Source: Desulfurispirillum indicum S5
GTDB taxonomy: Bacteria > Chrysiogenota > Chrysiogenetes > Chrysiogenales > Chrysiogenaceae
Length of the DNA: 64,000 nucleotides
Assembly: GCF_000177635.2 (NCBI RefSeq)
Contig: NC_014836.1
Location: 1,438,001-1,502,000 of the forward strand
Reading direction: 5' to 3'
Made by a program: the position numbers and the translations under genes. Below are positions 16,665-25,621 of the stretch, piece by piece. Positions within the stretch are counted from its first letter, which is position 1. Every line of letters starts with the position of its first letter. Under the pieces are notes generated by a model. The model saw only the letters and a list, made by a program, of their open reading frames with translations. It ran no database searches and was not told where the DNA came from.

Positions 16665-17710
16665 CAGGGATCCCTGCGCACAGGCATATAGGCTACGGGA
16701 ATGCCGGGTGGCAAAAGGCGCTCCAGGGCGTGTACCTCAGCAGGGGAGATAGCTTCACCGGTGCGGAAGTCTTCGGTCTGAATCTTCGGCAGAATCCGGT
16801 GATGGCCTACAATCCGGGCAATGTTCTCGACAATCAGCGCGGCCTGGTAAATTGAGCCTTCGCGACTGAGGCCCAGCTCATCTCCGATCTGACGGTGATA
16901 GCTCATTATGGAAAAACGGTAAACCGGCAGCTGCGCGAGAAGCTGCAGATCCTGAGCGAGCCACAGAAGTGCATGGTCGGGATTGGTTCCATGTTCATAG
17001 TAGATATTCAGGAGTATCCTGCAGTCGTTATGGTGGTGATGCACCTCTTCAATGATCCCCGCAAGGGTTCCAGCAATCACCCGTGCACGCTGCTGTGCCA
17101 CCTCGTGGTATTCACGGGTATAGCCCGAGGGATTTCGAACGATGATACCGGTGGGTAACTCATCCTCTGTGCGATAGATAAGGTCATCCTGAATGAGAAT
17201 GCCGTGTACGCCACTGCGTGCCAGATCGGCGTAGAGGGCACGCAGATATGGGAGACTCTGCTGATGGAACAGGGATATCCGATTGGTGCGTGGGTCTTTC
17301 AGGGGGTGATCGGGCGCCAGCCAGTCCGCACGCCTGGTACCAAGCCATCCGTAGAGCTGCAGGCCGTGTCTGTTTGCCAGGGCCAGGGCTGGTGTCAGGA
17401 CGTCCTCTATAACCGGTGCGTGCGTGGTTGGAAAGTACACTCCACTGGGAGGTCTGTCAGGGGAACGGTTCCCAAGGCTCAGGTAACGGTCACCTTCATT
17501 ATGGAACAACCGCAGAATGACCGCACTGTACCCCTGGGCTTTCAGTCGTATGAAAAGCCGATCCAGATCGGCGTGTTCTCCCATCTGCACATAGGATATC
17601 TGGGCAACTCTGCCATGCAGAGCCCTGACCTCCTGTGCCTGTGCCGGCAGCAAAAGAAGTGCGGTCAACAGGCATGGATAAAGGAAGAGTCTTTGCAGGA
17701 ACGCAACCAT
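16664..17710 (-). CDS. Secreted putative glycoside hydrolase (PgaB C-terminal-like)
   Basis: The 348-aa product begins with a signal peptide ending in LLPAQAQE when read from the ATG at 17710 (the open frame reaches 17827 but the added residues are unlike a coding start). The rest resembles the TIM-barrel glycosidase-like domain found at the C-terminus of the poly-GlcNAc deacetylase PgaB: GYSAVILRLFHNEG, then HGLQLYGWLGTRR and SGVHGILIQDD with the paired acids expected at the active site. No deacetylase domain is present. It is coupled to the FAD protein downstream. The substrate is unknown; an exported sugar-polymer role is inferred. Confidence 0.7.
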   Translation of the reverse strand: MVAFLQRLFLYPCLLTALLLLPAQAQEVRALHGRVAQISYVQMGEHADLDRLFIRLKAQGYSAVILRLFHNEGDRYLSLGNRSPDRPPSGVYFPTTHAPVIEDVLTPALALANRHGLQLYGWLGTRRADWLAPDHPLKDPRTNRISLFHQQSLPYLRALYADLARSGVHGILIQDDLIYRTEDELPTGIIVRNPSGYTREYHEVAQQRARVIAGTLAGIIEEVHHHHNDCRILLNIYYEHGTNPDHALLWLAQDLQLLAQLPVYRFSIMSYHRQIGDELGLSREGSIYQAALIVENIARIVGHHRILPKIQTEDFRTGEAISPAEVHALERLLPPGIPVAYMPVRRDP

Positions 17711-17792
17711 ACGATGGGAAATTTCCTTTGAGTTTTCAATGTTTATTGTATACTGTACGAATGTTTTTGTTCTCTGTAAAGGTGGAATACCC

Positions 17793-19556
17793 ATGAAGTG
17801 CCTGCGCACATGCATACTGATTCTCATAAGCCTCCTGCTGGCTGGCTGCGCCGAAAAGAAGACCAGTGTGGGAATGTTCCCCCTTGATGATCACCCTCTG
17901 GTGGACTTTTACGTCCCTTCAGAAGCGGAAAGCACATACCACTACCTTCTCTATACCATGTATCGCCTCCACGGCGATGACCAGAAAGCCCTGGAACACT
18001 TCCAGATGAGTATCGGAGCTTCGCCGTCACCCAGCGCAGAGCTTCTGATGGAGCTTTCAGCTATCTACTCTCTGCAGCACGATCAGGAACGAGCCATATC
18101 TGTCCTGGAGCAGGCTGTGGCGCTGAATCCCTATGACCCCAACCTCTATAAGCTCCTCAGTCTCTACTACTACCAGGAGTACGATTTCCTGCGGGCCCGC
18201 GACGCTATCACCCGTGCCATTGATCTTGGGCAGACCAGTGGAGAAGACTTTCTCTTTCTCGCAGATGTCCTGGAGAAAATCGGCGACTATGAGTCCATGG
18301 TGCAGGTTCTGCACCAGCTCACCCTGGAACACACCGATAATTATGTGGCCCACTACTCACTTGGCGTTGCCTTTTATCGACAACAGCGCTATGACGATGC
18401 CGCCCGCAGTATCAGAACTGCCATGGAAATTCGCGGAGGGGATACTCTCTCCTACCGTTTCATGCTCGGAAAGCTGCGACTGGAACAAGGCTATCTTGAT
18501 CAGGCCCTGGATATCTACGAGGAGATTTACCGCAGCTCGCTTCCCATGGACACACAAATAGCCACCGGCTATTCCATGCGCATCATGGAAACGCTTCATG
18601 AATATGGTCACTACGATCTTTCCATAAAGCTCGCAAAGCGCATGCTGCAGGACAATCCCAGCTGGATATGGACAGTGGACTACTGCACTCTCGGCCTCTA
18701 TGCCATGCAGACAAATGCGGTACCGGACGAGTGCAATGGTAACATCAGCCTTCCAGCGGGATCAGGGCACGCTTTCACCCGTTTGCTCTTTCAGTATCTT
18801 GACACCTCCACCCCTGAAGACAGGGCGCAGATCCTGCATCTGCTTAATGATAGCCAGTCACAGGGTATACTGGTGCAATCCATGCGCCCTTTTCTGGATA
18901 TCGACAAACGCTTTGGGCGATCACAAGGCCCCAAAATGCTGCTGGAACTTTTGCAAAGCCTTGCGGAAAGCCCCCGTGAAGCCCTTGCCATGGGGATTAC
19001 CATCGCCGATATGATCGACAATACCGAGCTCCAGCTGACCTACGCTGCAGATCTCTACGAACAGTATCCGGATTCCGTCTCAGCACTTCAGCTTGCCTGG
19101 GCGCATTATGACTCAGGCAACCTTCAGCAGGCCATCAGCATAGCTGAACCCTATGCGAAGAAGAAAGATGCGCCTGCAGAACTCCTGAACTTCCTTGGCT
19201 ATATCATGGTCGATCATCATATGCAGATCACCGTCGGTGGCAACTACATCCGGCGCGCGGTGGAGCAGGAGAGCAATAACCCTTACTACATTGACAGCCT
19301 GGCCTGGTATTACTACCGAACCCGCGACTACACCAATGCCCGCATCTACATAGAGCGATCCATCATGCTGCTGCAGGAGCGAGATCCTGAGCCCGACGAT
19401 GCCATTATCTTTGAGCACACCGGCGATATACTCCAACGCCTCGGAGACCAATACCGTGCCTTCGCGTATTACGCACGTTCCTATGCCTTTCGCGATGAAC
19501 CCAGAGTATTCAATAAAATGCAGGCCATTCGGCATTCTGTCGACGCTCAGCGTTGA
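17793..19556 (+). CDS. TPR-repeat lipoprotein
   Basis: The 587-aa protein starts at the ATG at 17793, giving a lipoprotein signal with lipobox LLAGC; the longer frame from 17739 would bury this. From about residue 55 to the end it is built of degenerate tetratricopeptide repeats (for example YSLQHDQERAISVLEQAVAL and YLDQALDIYEEIYRSS), a scaffold for protein binding. It is followed by a LolB-like lipoprotein gene and ispE. The order TPR protein, lolB, ispE is also known from Pseudomonas, which suggests a role near lipoprotein or outer-membrane biogenesis. Confidence 0.85.
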   Translation: MKCLRTCILILISLLLAGCAEKKTSVGMFPLDDHPLVDFYVPSEAESTYHYLLYTMYRLHGDDQKALEHFQMSIGASPSPSAELLMELSAIYSLQHDQERAISVLEQAVALNPYDPNLYKLLSLYYYQEYDFLRARDAITRAIDLGQTSGEDFLFLADVLEKIGDYESMVQVLHQLTLEHTDNYVAHYSLGVAFYRQQRYDDAARSIRTAMEIRGGDTLSYRFMLGKLRLEQGYLDQALDIYEEIYRSSLPMDTQIATGYSMRIMETLHEYGHYDLSIKLAKRMLQDNPSWIWTVDYCTLGLYAMQTNAVPDECNGNISLPAGSGHAFTRLLFQYLDTSTPEDRAQILHLLNDSQSQGILVQSMRPFLDIDKRFGRSQGPKMLLELLQSLAESPREALAMGITIADMIDNTELQLTYAADLYEQYPDSVSALQLAWAHYDSGNLQQAISIAEPYAKKKDAPAELLNFLGYIMVDHHMQITVGGNYIRRAVEQESNNPYYIDSLAWYYYRTRDYTNARIYIERSIMLLQERDPEPDDAIIFEHTGDILQRLGDQYRAFAYYARSYAFRDEPRVFNKMQAIRHSVDAQR

Positions 19557-19574
19557 GATGGCGTGGTACCCCTG

Positions 19575-20165
19575 ATGCTCCGCGTGCTCTCCACCTTCGC
19601 AGTCACCTGCCTGATGTTTTCAGTGCTCTTGCTCAGCAGCTGTGCAGTGAAAATTCCTGCGGTTCTGCATCCAGCTGTTGATTGTGAGTATATTGAAGGG
19701 GCGGCGCGACTGCGCATTGAAGACAACACATCCCTGCGGATGGACTTTGTCGTGACACGTCCTGATACCGTGGCAACAGTGCATTTTACCGGCGCTTTTG
19801 CCCAGCGTTATGCCACACTGGTTCTCACAGGGAATCACGTTTCTTTGTTCAATCATCCCCAGCGCAGCTATTCGGTCGCCAGTTATGATGAACTCTGCTT
19901 CCAGCAGGACATCTGTTTTGGTGGCGAGGATTTCATATACCTGCTGGCAGGAGACTTCAGCCGCCAAAGACAGTTCAGCCTCGATTCATACCAGTGTCAA
20001 ACTGAGCACTTACCGGAAAGTGAGATCTACACCTGTCGGCACGCCATGCTCGCTGATATGAATCTGCGCATTCTCAGCAGGCAGTGCGTAAGCGTACCGC
20101 CACACGAATACACTATACCGGATCACTATGAAGCATTACCCTTATCACGCCAAAAGCTACGCTAA
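19575..20165 (+). CDS. Putative outer-membrane lipoprotein, LolB-like by context
   Basis: The 196-aa product (ATG at 19575; a GTG at 19563 adds four residues) has a lipoprotein signal with lipobox LLSSC. The mature part alternates short hydrophobic beta strands (MDFVVTRPDT, TVHFTGAFAQRYATLVLTGN) and contains six further cysteines. LolB inserts lipoproteins into the outer membrane and has this size and an all-beta fold. Sequence alone does not prove LolB; its place between a TPR lipoprotein and ispE is the stronger argument. It overlaps ispE by 38 bp. The extra cysteines are unusual for LolB. Confidence 0.55.
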   Translation: MLRVLSTFAVTCLMFSVLLLSSCAVKIPAVLHPAVDCEYIEGAARLRIEDNTSLRMDFVVTRPDTVATVHFTGAFAQRYATLVLTGNHVSLFNHPQRSYSVASYDELCFQQDICFGGEDFIYLLAGDFSRQRQFSLDSYQCQTEHLPESEIYTCRHAMLADMNLRILSRQCVSVPPHEYTIPDHYEALPLSRQKLR

Positions 20166-21003
20166 AATCAACCTGACCCTGCACATCACCGGTAAACGAG
20201 CCGATGGTTATCACCTGCTGGAAAGTCTGATGGTGCCCGTCTCCCTCAGCGATACGCTGAAGTTTGCCCCTTCCCATGAGTTCAGCTATTGCGGGCCGGG
20301 ATCGCTTACGAACAAGGAAAACCTTATCTATCGTGCCTGGAGTGAGTTGCGTCAACGCTACCCTGTAGGGGGCGTTGACGTGGTGCACCAGAAACACATT
20401 CCCATGGGCGGCGGACTTGGGGGGGGCAGCTCCAATGCAGCAGTGACTCTGACAGCGCTCTCTCAGCTTTATCGCCTTGATATCGGCTATGCAGAGCTCA
20501 GTGCCATAGCGCTCACGCTCGGAGCCGATGTTCCTTTTTTTCTGCGCTGCACTCCGGCGCTGGCACGTGGAATCGGGGAAGTTCTCGACGATGTCATCGT
20601 TGCGCCCCTGCATATTTTACTGATAAGTCCAGACCGAGGGCTCTCTACCCCCCAGGTATACCGCAACCTGGATTACAGGGGCGATCCTCCTGCATCAGGA
20701 GGATCCAGCATTGCTCCCGGACAAGTCTGGAAATATGACGATATCATCAGAGTCTGCCACAACGACCTTGAGAAAGGGGCACGCCCGCTGTTCCCTGAAA
20801 TGGATACCATAAAATCAGATCTGATCTCCTGTGGCGCGGGTGCGGCATGTCTGAGCGGCAGCGGTTCCACAGTCTTTGGCATCTTCCCGGATCAGGACTG
20901 TCTGCAGTCAGCATGCACTTTCTTGCAGCAGAAATATCCCAAATACCGTATATTCCCTGTAAAAACGCTGCCGAACCTGTCAGAGAGTACAGGATACGTT
21001 TGA
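20128..21003 (+). CDS. ispE: 4-diphosphocytidyl-2-C-methyl-D-erythritol kinase
   Basis: IspE phosphorylates CDP-methylerythritol in the MEP isoprenoid pathway. The 291-aa GHMP kinase opens with the family block SYAKINLTLHITGKRADGYH, has the ATP loop PMGGGLGGGSSNAAVTL and the C-terminal glycine motif SGSGSTVFGIF. Length is normal. It overlaps the preceding lipoprotein gene and is probably co-transcribed with it. A second MEP gene, ispG, is at 52611-53693, so the pathway is used by this organism. Confidence 0.95.
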   Translation: MKHYPYHAKSYAKINLTLHITGKRADGYHLLESLMVPVSLSDTLKFAPSHEFSYCGPGSLTNKENLIYRAWSELRQRYPVGGVDVVHQKHIPMGGGLGGGSSNAAVTLTALSQLYRLDIGYAELSAIALTLGADVPFFLRCTPALARGIGEVLDDVIVAPLHILLISPDRGLSTPQVYRNLDYRGDPPASGGSSIAPGQVWKYDDIIRVCHNDLEKGARPLFPEMDTIKSDLISCGAGAACLSGSGSTVFGIFPDQDCLQSACTFLQQKYPKYRIFPVKTLPNLSESTGYV

Positions 21004-21030
21004 TACCAGCCTCAGTACGCAGAGGAGAGA

Positions 21031-21795
21031 ATGGAAAGGTTGAGCATGAAAAACAAAGAAAACCAGGACGCAAACCAGCAGCTCCCGGATCAGGATAAAG
21101 TCCAGGAGATGTTCCAGGAAATTGCGCCGAAATACGACTTCCTGAACCGTCTGCTCAGTGGCAGGCGCGACGTCGCATGGCGACGCAAAGCCGTTTCATA
21201 TCTTAAATGGGGTGACAGGTCACGGATCCTTGATATTGCCACGGGCACTGCCGATGTCGCCCTGGAAATCGCCCGCCAGACCAAGGAGACCGTCAAAATC
21301 ACCGGTGTCGACTTCAGCGAGAACATGCTCGCAATCGGCAAAAGCAAGGTCAGTGCCTCCAAGTACTCCCACCGTATAGACCTGCAAATTGCGGACGCGC
21401 AGGATTTACCCTTTGACGAGGATATTTTCGACTCGTGTATCATTGCCTTCGGCATCCGCAACATCCCGGATCGCGCCAAGGCACTGCGCGAAATGGCCAG
21501 GGTGGTACGCCCCGGCGGCACAGTGGTTATCCTGGAATTCACCACTCCCGATATTCCCCTGTTGCGCACACTCTACCACTACTACTTCTTCCGACTGCTG
21601 CCCTTTATCGGCGGCTTAATCTCCGGACAGCGCGATGCCTACACCTACCTGCCGGAGTCTGTCAGTCGCTTCCCTTCACGGGATGAATTCTGCCAGCTCA
21701 TGAGCCTCTCAGGGCTGCGCGATGTCTACTGTCGCAATCTTACCTTTGGGGTCGCCTGTATCCATATAGGTACCGTTCCCGAGGCGCAGGAATAA
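21031..21795 (+). CDS. ubiE: UbiE/MenG quinone C-methyltransferase
   Basis: This SAM-dependent enzyme methylates the demethylated quinone ring in menaquinone (or ubiquinone) synthesis. Motifs include KYDFLNRLLSGRRDVAWRRK, the SAM-binding ILDIATGTADVALEIA and GIRNIPDRAKALREMARVV, all diagnostic of UbiE. The 254-aa length is normal. The ATG at 21031 follows AGGAG closely; an ATG at 21046 preceded by AAAGG is an alternative. A clear terminator follows. As an anaerobe-like genome it is more likely to act on menaquinone, but the sequence does not distinguish. Confidence 0.93.
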   Translation: MERLSMKNKENQDANQQLPDQDKVQEMFQEIAPKYDFLNRLLSGRRDVAWRRKAVSYLKWGDRSRILDIATGTADVALEIARQTKETVKITGVDFSENMLAIGKSKVSASKYSHRIDLQIADAQDLPFDEDIFDSCIIAFGIRNIPDRAKALREMARVVRPGGTVVILEFTTPDIPLLRTLYHYYFFRLLPFIGGLISGQRDAYTYLPESVSRFPSRDEFCQLMSLSGLRDVYCRNLTFGVACIHIGTVPEAQE

Positions 21796-21801
21796 ACGCA
21801 A

Positions 21802-21834
21802 AAAACCCTGGAACCGCTTATGGTCCAGGGTTTT
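21802..21834 (+). terminator. Terminator after ubiE
   Basis: AAAACCCTGGA pairs perfectly with TCCAGGGTTTT across an 11-nt loop, followed by a mixed T-rich run. It starts 7 bp after the stop codon and closes the TPR-ispE-ubiE unit. Confidence 0.8.
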
Positions 21835-22019
21835 CTTCTATCCGGAGGAGGAGAATTTAAGGATACCCGGCTGTGAAGGCAGATTTTTCAAGGGCACCTG
21901 AACGCGCGTTTCTCCGGCTTGTCTGCTCAGGATATCCGGCAGCTGGCTGCTCAAAGAGCCCCATCTGCTGCGTTGGCTGACATCTGGTTAAGTGTCACGC
22001 AGTGCGATATATGAGTATA

Positions 22020-22097
22020 TGGTGGCCCTACCAGGACTCGAACCTGGGCTAACCCGGTTTAGGAAACCGGTGCTCTATCCACCTGAGCTATAGGGCC
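22020..22097 (-). tRNA. tRNA-Arg (anticodon CCT)
   Basis: On the minus strand the acceptor stem GGCCCTA/TAGGGCC, D-arm, anticodon stem CCGGT/ACCGG with loop TTCCTAA (anticodon CCT) and T-arm with GGTTCGAGTCC are all intact, and the CCA end is encoded. Confidence 0.95.
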
Positions 22098-22106
22098 AGG
22101 CGAAAA

Positions 22107-22135
22107 AATCTAGTGAATTCGCGGTGAAATTGCAA
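22107..22135 (-). promoter_or_regulatory. Promoter of tRNA-Arg
   Basis: On the minus strand TTGCAA (22130-22135) and TAGATT (22107-22112) are 17 bp apart, ending 9 bp before the tRNA 5' end. Confidence 0.6.
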
Positions 22136-22188
22136 GCAAAAACCCGGCACGCCGCCGTGAAGCGCTGCTATGAGGGAGGGGAAATACC

Positions 22189-24420
22189 ATGGGACAACTC
22201 TCATTAAAGCATGTTCTCAACATACTGTCGCGGCGCAATGCCAGCACTTTTCTGGCGGGGGTCCTCTTCAGCCTGGTGATGGCAGCGCTGTATATCTACA
22301 TGCCCCCCTTTCTGCGCATCATGGACCACAAAGTATACGATACCATTCTGAAAGCGAACCACGCCACTGAGTTGTCGGATGCCGTGATTATCGTGGACCT
22401 TGACGAAAAGAGTCTGGCCAGCTACGGACAATGGCCATGGCCCCGCTATCGGGTAGCCCTGTTGCTCGAACAGCTGCGCCGTGGTGGCGCACTGGCCGTG
22501 GGGCTTGATATTCTCTTTGCGGAAGAAGATCGCACTTCGCCCCGCATACTGCAGCAGCAGTTGCAACGCGAGCTGGGGGTCAGTATTCACTTTGAAGGGC
22601 TTCCGCCAGCCCTTGAGGACAATGACGCCGTACTGGCCTCCATACTTGAGCAGGGCCCCTATACCCTGGGCTACTTCTTTGATTTTTCCGGCGAAACGGT
22701 CATGGAAGAGCATACTCCCTGCAAACCGCACCCTTTTCAGGTGGTGACCCTCCGGGAAAGCGGTGCCGCAGAACCCGCAGAAATTCTGCTGAATGCCCCC
22801 TATGTGCTCTGTAATATCGATATCATAAGCAACGCAGCCACTTCTTCCGGTTATTACAATGTCGCCCCGGACGCCGACGGCATCATTCGCCGGACGCCAC
22901 TGGTCATCTATCACGATGGCGAGATCTATCCAAGCCTTGGACTTTCCACCCTGGCCCAGGCCCTGGGCACCCGACAGGTGCTGCTGAAGCTGACGGCGGG
23001 AGGCGTGGAATCTCTTGTCTTCGAAGGCACAGAAATACCGCTTGATCACCGTGGCCAGATGCTGCTGCACTATCGCGGGCCGGGGAAGACCTTCACCTAT
23101 TACTCCGCTGCCGACGTTCTTGATGGCAGCGTTCCCCAGGGCGCCTTTGACGGGCGCATGGTTCTGATCGGCACTTCGGCCGCAGGCCTGAAGGATCTGC
23201 GCAGCACACCCTTTGATACCGTCTACCCGGGAGTAGAAGCCCACGCAACCGTTGCTGACACCATCCTTCAGGGCGACTTTCTGGCGCGCCCTGACTGGGT
23301 GCCAGGCCTTGAGCTGCTTCTCGTGCTGGCCCTGGGAGTTGTCTCGACCGTGGCCATTACCTGGACGCGCAGCTACTGGCTCCTTATACCACTACTGTTG
23401 TGTCTGGCGGCAGCCTGGTTTGGCTCCACATACCTTTTCACGCACCAGGGAATCTATGTCTCCCCCATGATGCCCATGCTGACCCTGGCGGCAAACTTCA
23501 GTCTGCTGACGCTCCTGAAATTCTGGAGTGAAGAGAAGAGCCGCGAACAGATTCATGGAGCGTTTCAGCACTATCTCAGCCCGGCTTTCATCAGCGAACT
23601 GCTCAAGGATCCCGATCGACTGCAGCTGGGAGGAGAGCAACGTGAGCTGACGGTGTTATTCAGTGATATCCGCAGCTTTACAACCATCTCCGAGGGCATG
23701 AGCCCTGCTGAACTCGTGACTTTCATCAACGAATATCTTACCGCCATGACCGATATTGTCATGCAGAGGGGTGGTACTCTGGACAAGTACCTGGGTGACG
23801 CCATAATGGCCTTTTTCGGTGCTCCTCTGCCCCAGGATGACCATGCGTTGCGGGGTTGCCGAGTAGCGCTGGAAATGATCCACAGGCTCGACTCTCTGAG
23901 GGATCAGTGGGTGTCGCAGGGGTATCCGCCAATGCATATTGGCGTCGGGGTGAACACCGGACAGATGGTTGTGGGCAATATGGGTTCGCAGAGCCGTTTT
24001 GACTACACGGTTATGGGTGATAATGTCAATCTGGGCTCCCGCCTGGAAGGTCTCACCAAAAGCTATGGTGTCAGTATCCTGATCAGTCAGAGCACCTTTG
24101 AATTGGTGAAAGACACACTATTATGTCGCGAAATCGACCTGGTACAGGTCAAGGGCAAGCATCTGCCAGTTGCTATTTTCGAACCGCTGGGGGAACGAAG
24201 CGACTTCAACCGCATACCTCCCTGGATCACCAGCTTCGAGGAAGGGCTTCAGCTCTATCGTGCTCAGCAATGGCAGGAAGCGATGGAGGCTTTTGAGAGG
24301 GCACGGGAGTTCAATGCTGCGGATCGTGCCTCAGAGGTGTTTGCGCAGCGCTGCCGCCACCTGCAGGAGAACCCGCCCCATGGGGAGTGGAACGGTGTCT
24401 GGGTGATGACAACCAAGTAG
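22189..24420 (+). CDS. CHASE2-domain adenylate/guanylate cyclase
   Basis: The 743-aa membrane protein has an N-terminal helix (residues 20-40), an extracytoplasmic CHASE2 sensor (about 50-370, opening with IVDLDEKSLASYGQWPWPRY), three transmembrane helices (about 375-455), and a class III cyclase domain (about 485-660). Both metal-binding aspartates are visible, in VLFSDIRSFTT and in KYLGDAIMAFFG, so the enzyme is probably active. A short C-terminal helical tail resembles a single TPR. The ligand and the nucleotide product (cAMP or cGMP) cannot be told from sequence. It is preceded by a strong GAGGGAGGGG ribosome site and stands alone. Confidence 0.93.
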   Translation: MGQLSLKHVLNILSRRNASTFLAGVLFSLVMAALYIYMPPFLRIMDHKVYDTILKANHATELSDAVIIVDLDEKSLASYGQWPWPRYRVALLLEQLRRGGALAVGLDILFAEEDRTSPRILQQQLQRELGVSIHFEGLPPALEDNDAVLASILEQGPYTLGYFFDFSGETVMEEHTPCKPHPFQVVTLRESGAAEPAEILLNAPYVLCNIDIISNAATSSGYYNVAPDADGIIRRTPLVIYHDGEIYPSLGLSTLAQALGTRQVLLKLTAGGVESLVFEGTEIPLDHRGQMLLHYRGPGKTFTYYSAADVLDGSVPQGAFDGRMVLIGTSAAGLKDLRSTPFDTVYPGVEAHATVADTILQGDFLARPDWVPGLELLLVLALGVVSTVAITWTRSYWLLIPLLLCLAAAWFGSTYLFTHQGIYVSPMMPMLTLAANFSLLTLLKFWSEEKSREQIHGAFQHYLSPAFISELLKDPDRLQLGGEQRELTVLFSDIRSFTTISEGMSPAELVTFINEYLTAMTDIVMQRGGTLDKYLGDAIMAFFGAPLPQDDHALRGCRVALEMIHRLDSLRDQWVSQGYPPMHIGVGVNTGQMVVGNMGSQSRFDYTVMGDNVNLGSRLEGLTKSYGVSILISQSTFELVKDTLLCREIDLVQVKGKHLPVAIFEPLGERSDFNRIPPWITSFEEGLQLYRAQQWQEAMEAFERAREFNAADRASEVFAQRCRHLQENPPHGEWNGVWVMTTK

Positions 24421-24429
24421 GGATTTGCG

Positions 24430-24458
24430 TTGAACTCCATTCATTTCGAGGTTAGTAT
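24430..24458 (+). promoter_or_regulatory. Promoter of the ferritin-like/DUF1847 pair
   Basis: TTGAAC (24430-24435) and TAGTAT (24453-24458) lie 17 bp apart in the 76-bp gap before the ferritin-like gene. Confidence 0.6.
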
Positions 24459-24496
24459 AGGAGAATCCATCACATCCCGTACCAAGGTGAAATGCC

Positions 24497-24913
24497 ATGT
24501 CTGACATGCTTCTGTCATACCTGAACAAACAACTGCACTCAGAATACAAGGCCATGTACACCTATATGTACTACGCTGCCAGAGAGAATCATCCCCGAAT
24601 CAAATCTGCCCTCAAGAAATTTTATGACGAAGAGCAACAGCATGCAGTCATGCTGATGGAGTTTATCTTCCGCATGGGGGGAACCCCCGAGCTGCCGGAC
24701 AGTATTCCCATCGAGATTCATGATGATATTCTTCCCGCCCTGGTGCTCAGCGTGGCGGAAGAAGAGTCGGCAGTCCAGATGTACAAGATGATACGCAGTC
24801 TCATGAGCAGCGACGAAGAGCGTTCCATTATAGATATCACCATCGCTCAGGAGCAGAAACACCATGAGGTGCTGGGAAGCATTCTTACGCTGGCAAAATC
24901 AGAGCTTCTCTGA
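24497..24913 (+). CDS. Ferritin-like diiron protein
   Basis: The 138-aa protein has the four-helix ferritin-like pattern with metal ligands spaced as in rubrerythrin/bacterioferritin relatives: Glu in LHSEYKAMYTY, the DEEQQHAV E-x-x-H block, Glu in AEEESAVQMY and the AQEQKHHEVL E-x-x-H block. There is no rubredoxin domain or haem-ligand methionine. It is 32 bp upstream of a DUF1847 metal-binding protein gene and shares its promoter. Iron storage, peroxide reduction or another oxidoreductase role are all possible. Confidence 0.85.
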   Translation: MSDMLLSYLNKQLHSEYKAMYTYMYYAARENHPRIKSALKKFYDEEQQHAVMLMEFIFRMGGTPELPDSIPIEIHDDILPALVLSVAEEESAVQMYKMIRSLMSSDEERSIIDITIAQEQKHHEVLGSILTLAKSELL

Positions 24914-24945
24914 TCAGCGGCTCAACATCATCACAAGGAGGCAAT

Positions 24946-25590
24946 ATGCAGCAACTGACCTGCACCGAGTGTTCCGCACTTCACTGCTACAAGCGGAATT
25001 CGCAGTATCCTGAATTCTGTCCAACCACGGAACTTGATCCGCAGATACTGGAAAATTCTCTTGCAGCGTATCGTTTGGATCCATTTGTTGAGAAAGCCTT
25101 CAAAGCGGCGGCGGAAGTGGAAGGCCATTTCTATGGAAAACTCACCCGGGTTGAGGAGATCGCGGAATTTGCCAAGCGTATAGATGCTCACCACATAGGC
25201 ATCGCCACCTGTATCGGGATGGTCCGGGAATCTCGCCTGCTGGCAAAGTTCCTGCAGATACGCGGTTTTACAACGACCGGCTTCTCGTGCAAACTGGGAT
25301 CCAAAGACAAGACAGACGTTGGTGTCCCCGAGGAAGATAAAATCACACCAGGAAATTTTGAAGCCATGTGTAACCCCGTACTGCAGGCGCAGCTGCTGGA
25401 ACGGGAAAAAACGGATCTTAACGTGATCATGGGACTGTGTGTAGGCCATGACACCCTGTTCATCAAGTACTCTGCTGCACCGGTAACCTATGGCGTCGTC
25501 AAGGATCGCGTCCTGGCCCATAACCCGGCTGCAGCCCTGTACACCAGTGATTTCTACTTTAAAAGGCTCTTTGAAAAACCCAATAGCTGA
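24946..25590 (+). CDS. DUF1847 putative metal-binding protein
   Basis: The 214-aa protein matches the DUF1847 family: an N-terminal cysteine cluster (CTECSALHCYKRNSQYPEFC), a central DAHHIGIATCIGMVRESRLL segment, conserved Cys in TGFSCKLGSKDK, and the histidine-containing CVGHDTLFIKYSAAPVT. Family members occur mainly in anaerobes and have no assigned reaction. The conserved cysteines and histidine suggest metal or cluster binding. A GGAGG site precedes the ATG, and the gene follows the ferritin-like gene as a two-gene operon. Confidence 0.85.
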   Translation: MQQLTCTECSALHCYKRNSQYPEFCPTTELDPQILENSLAAYRLDPFVEKAFKAAAEVEGHFYGKLTRVEEIAEFAKRIDAHHIGIATCIGMVRESRLLAKFLQIRGFTTTGFSCKLGSKDKTDVGVPEEDKITPGNFEAMCNPVLQAQLLEREKTDLNVIMGLCVGHDTLFIKYSAAPVTYGVVKDRVLAHNPAAALYTSDFYFKRLFEKPNS

Positions 25591-25621
25591 GCTTTCCAGA
25601 AGCTGTAACAGGTGCCGGCGA

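Noticed and set aside
22204-23244. 346-codon open frame antisense to the cyclase gene
   Set aside because: It mirrors the CHASE2 coding region and has no recognisable motif.
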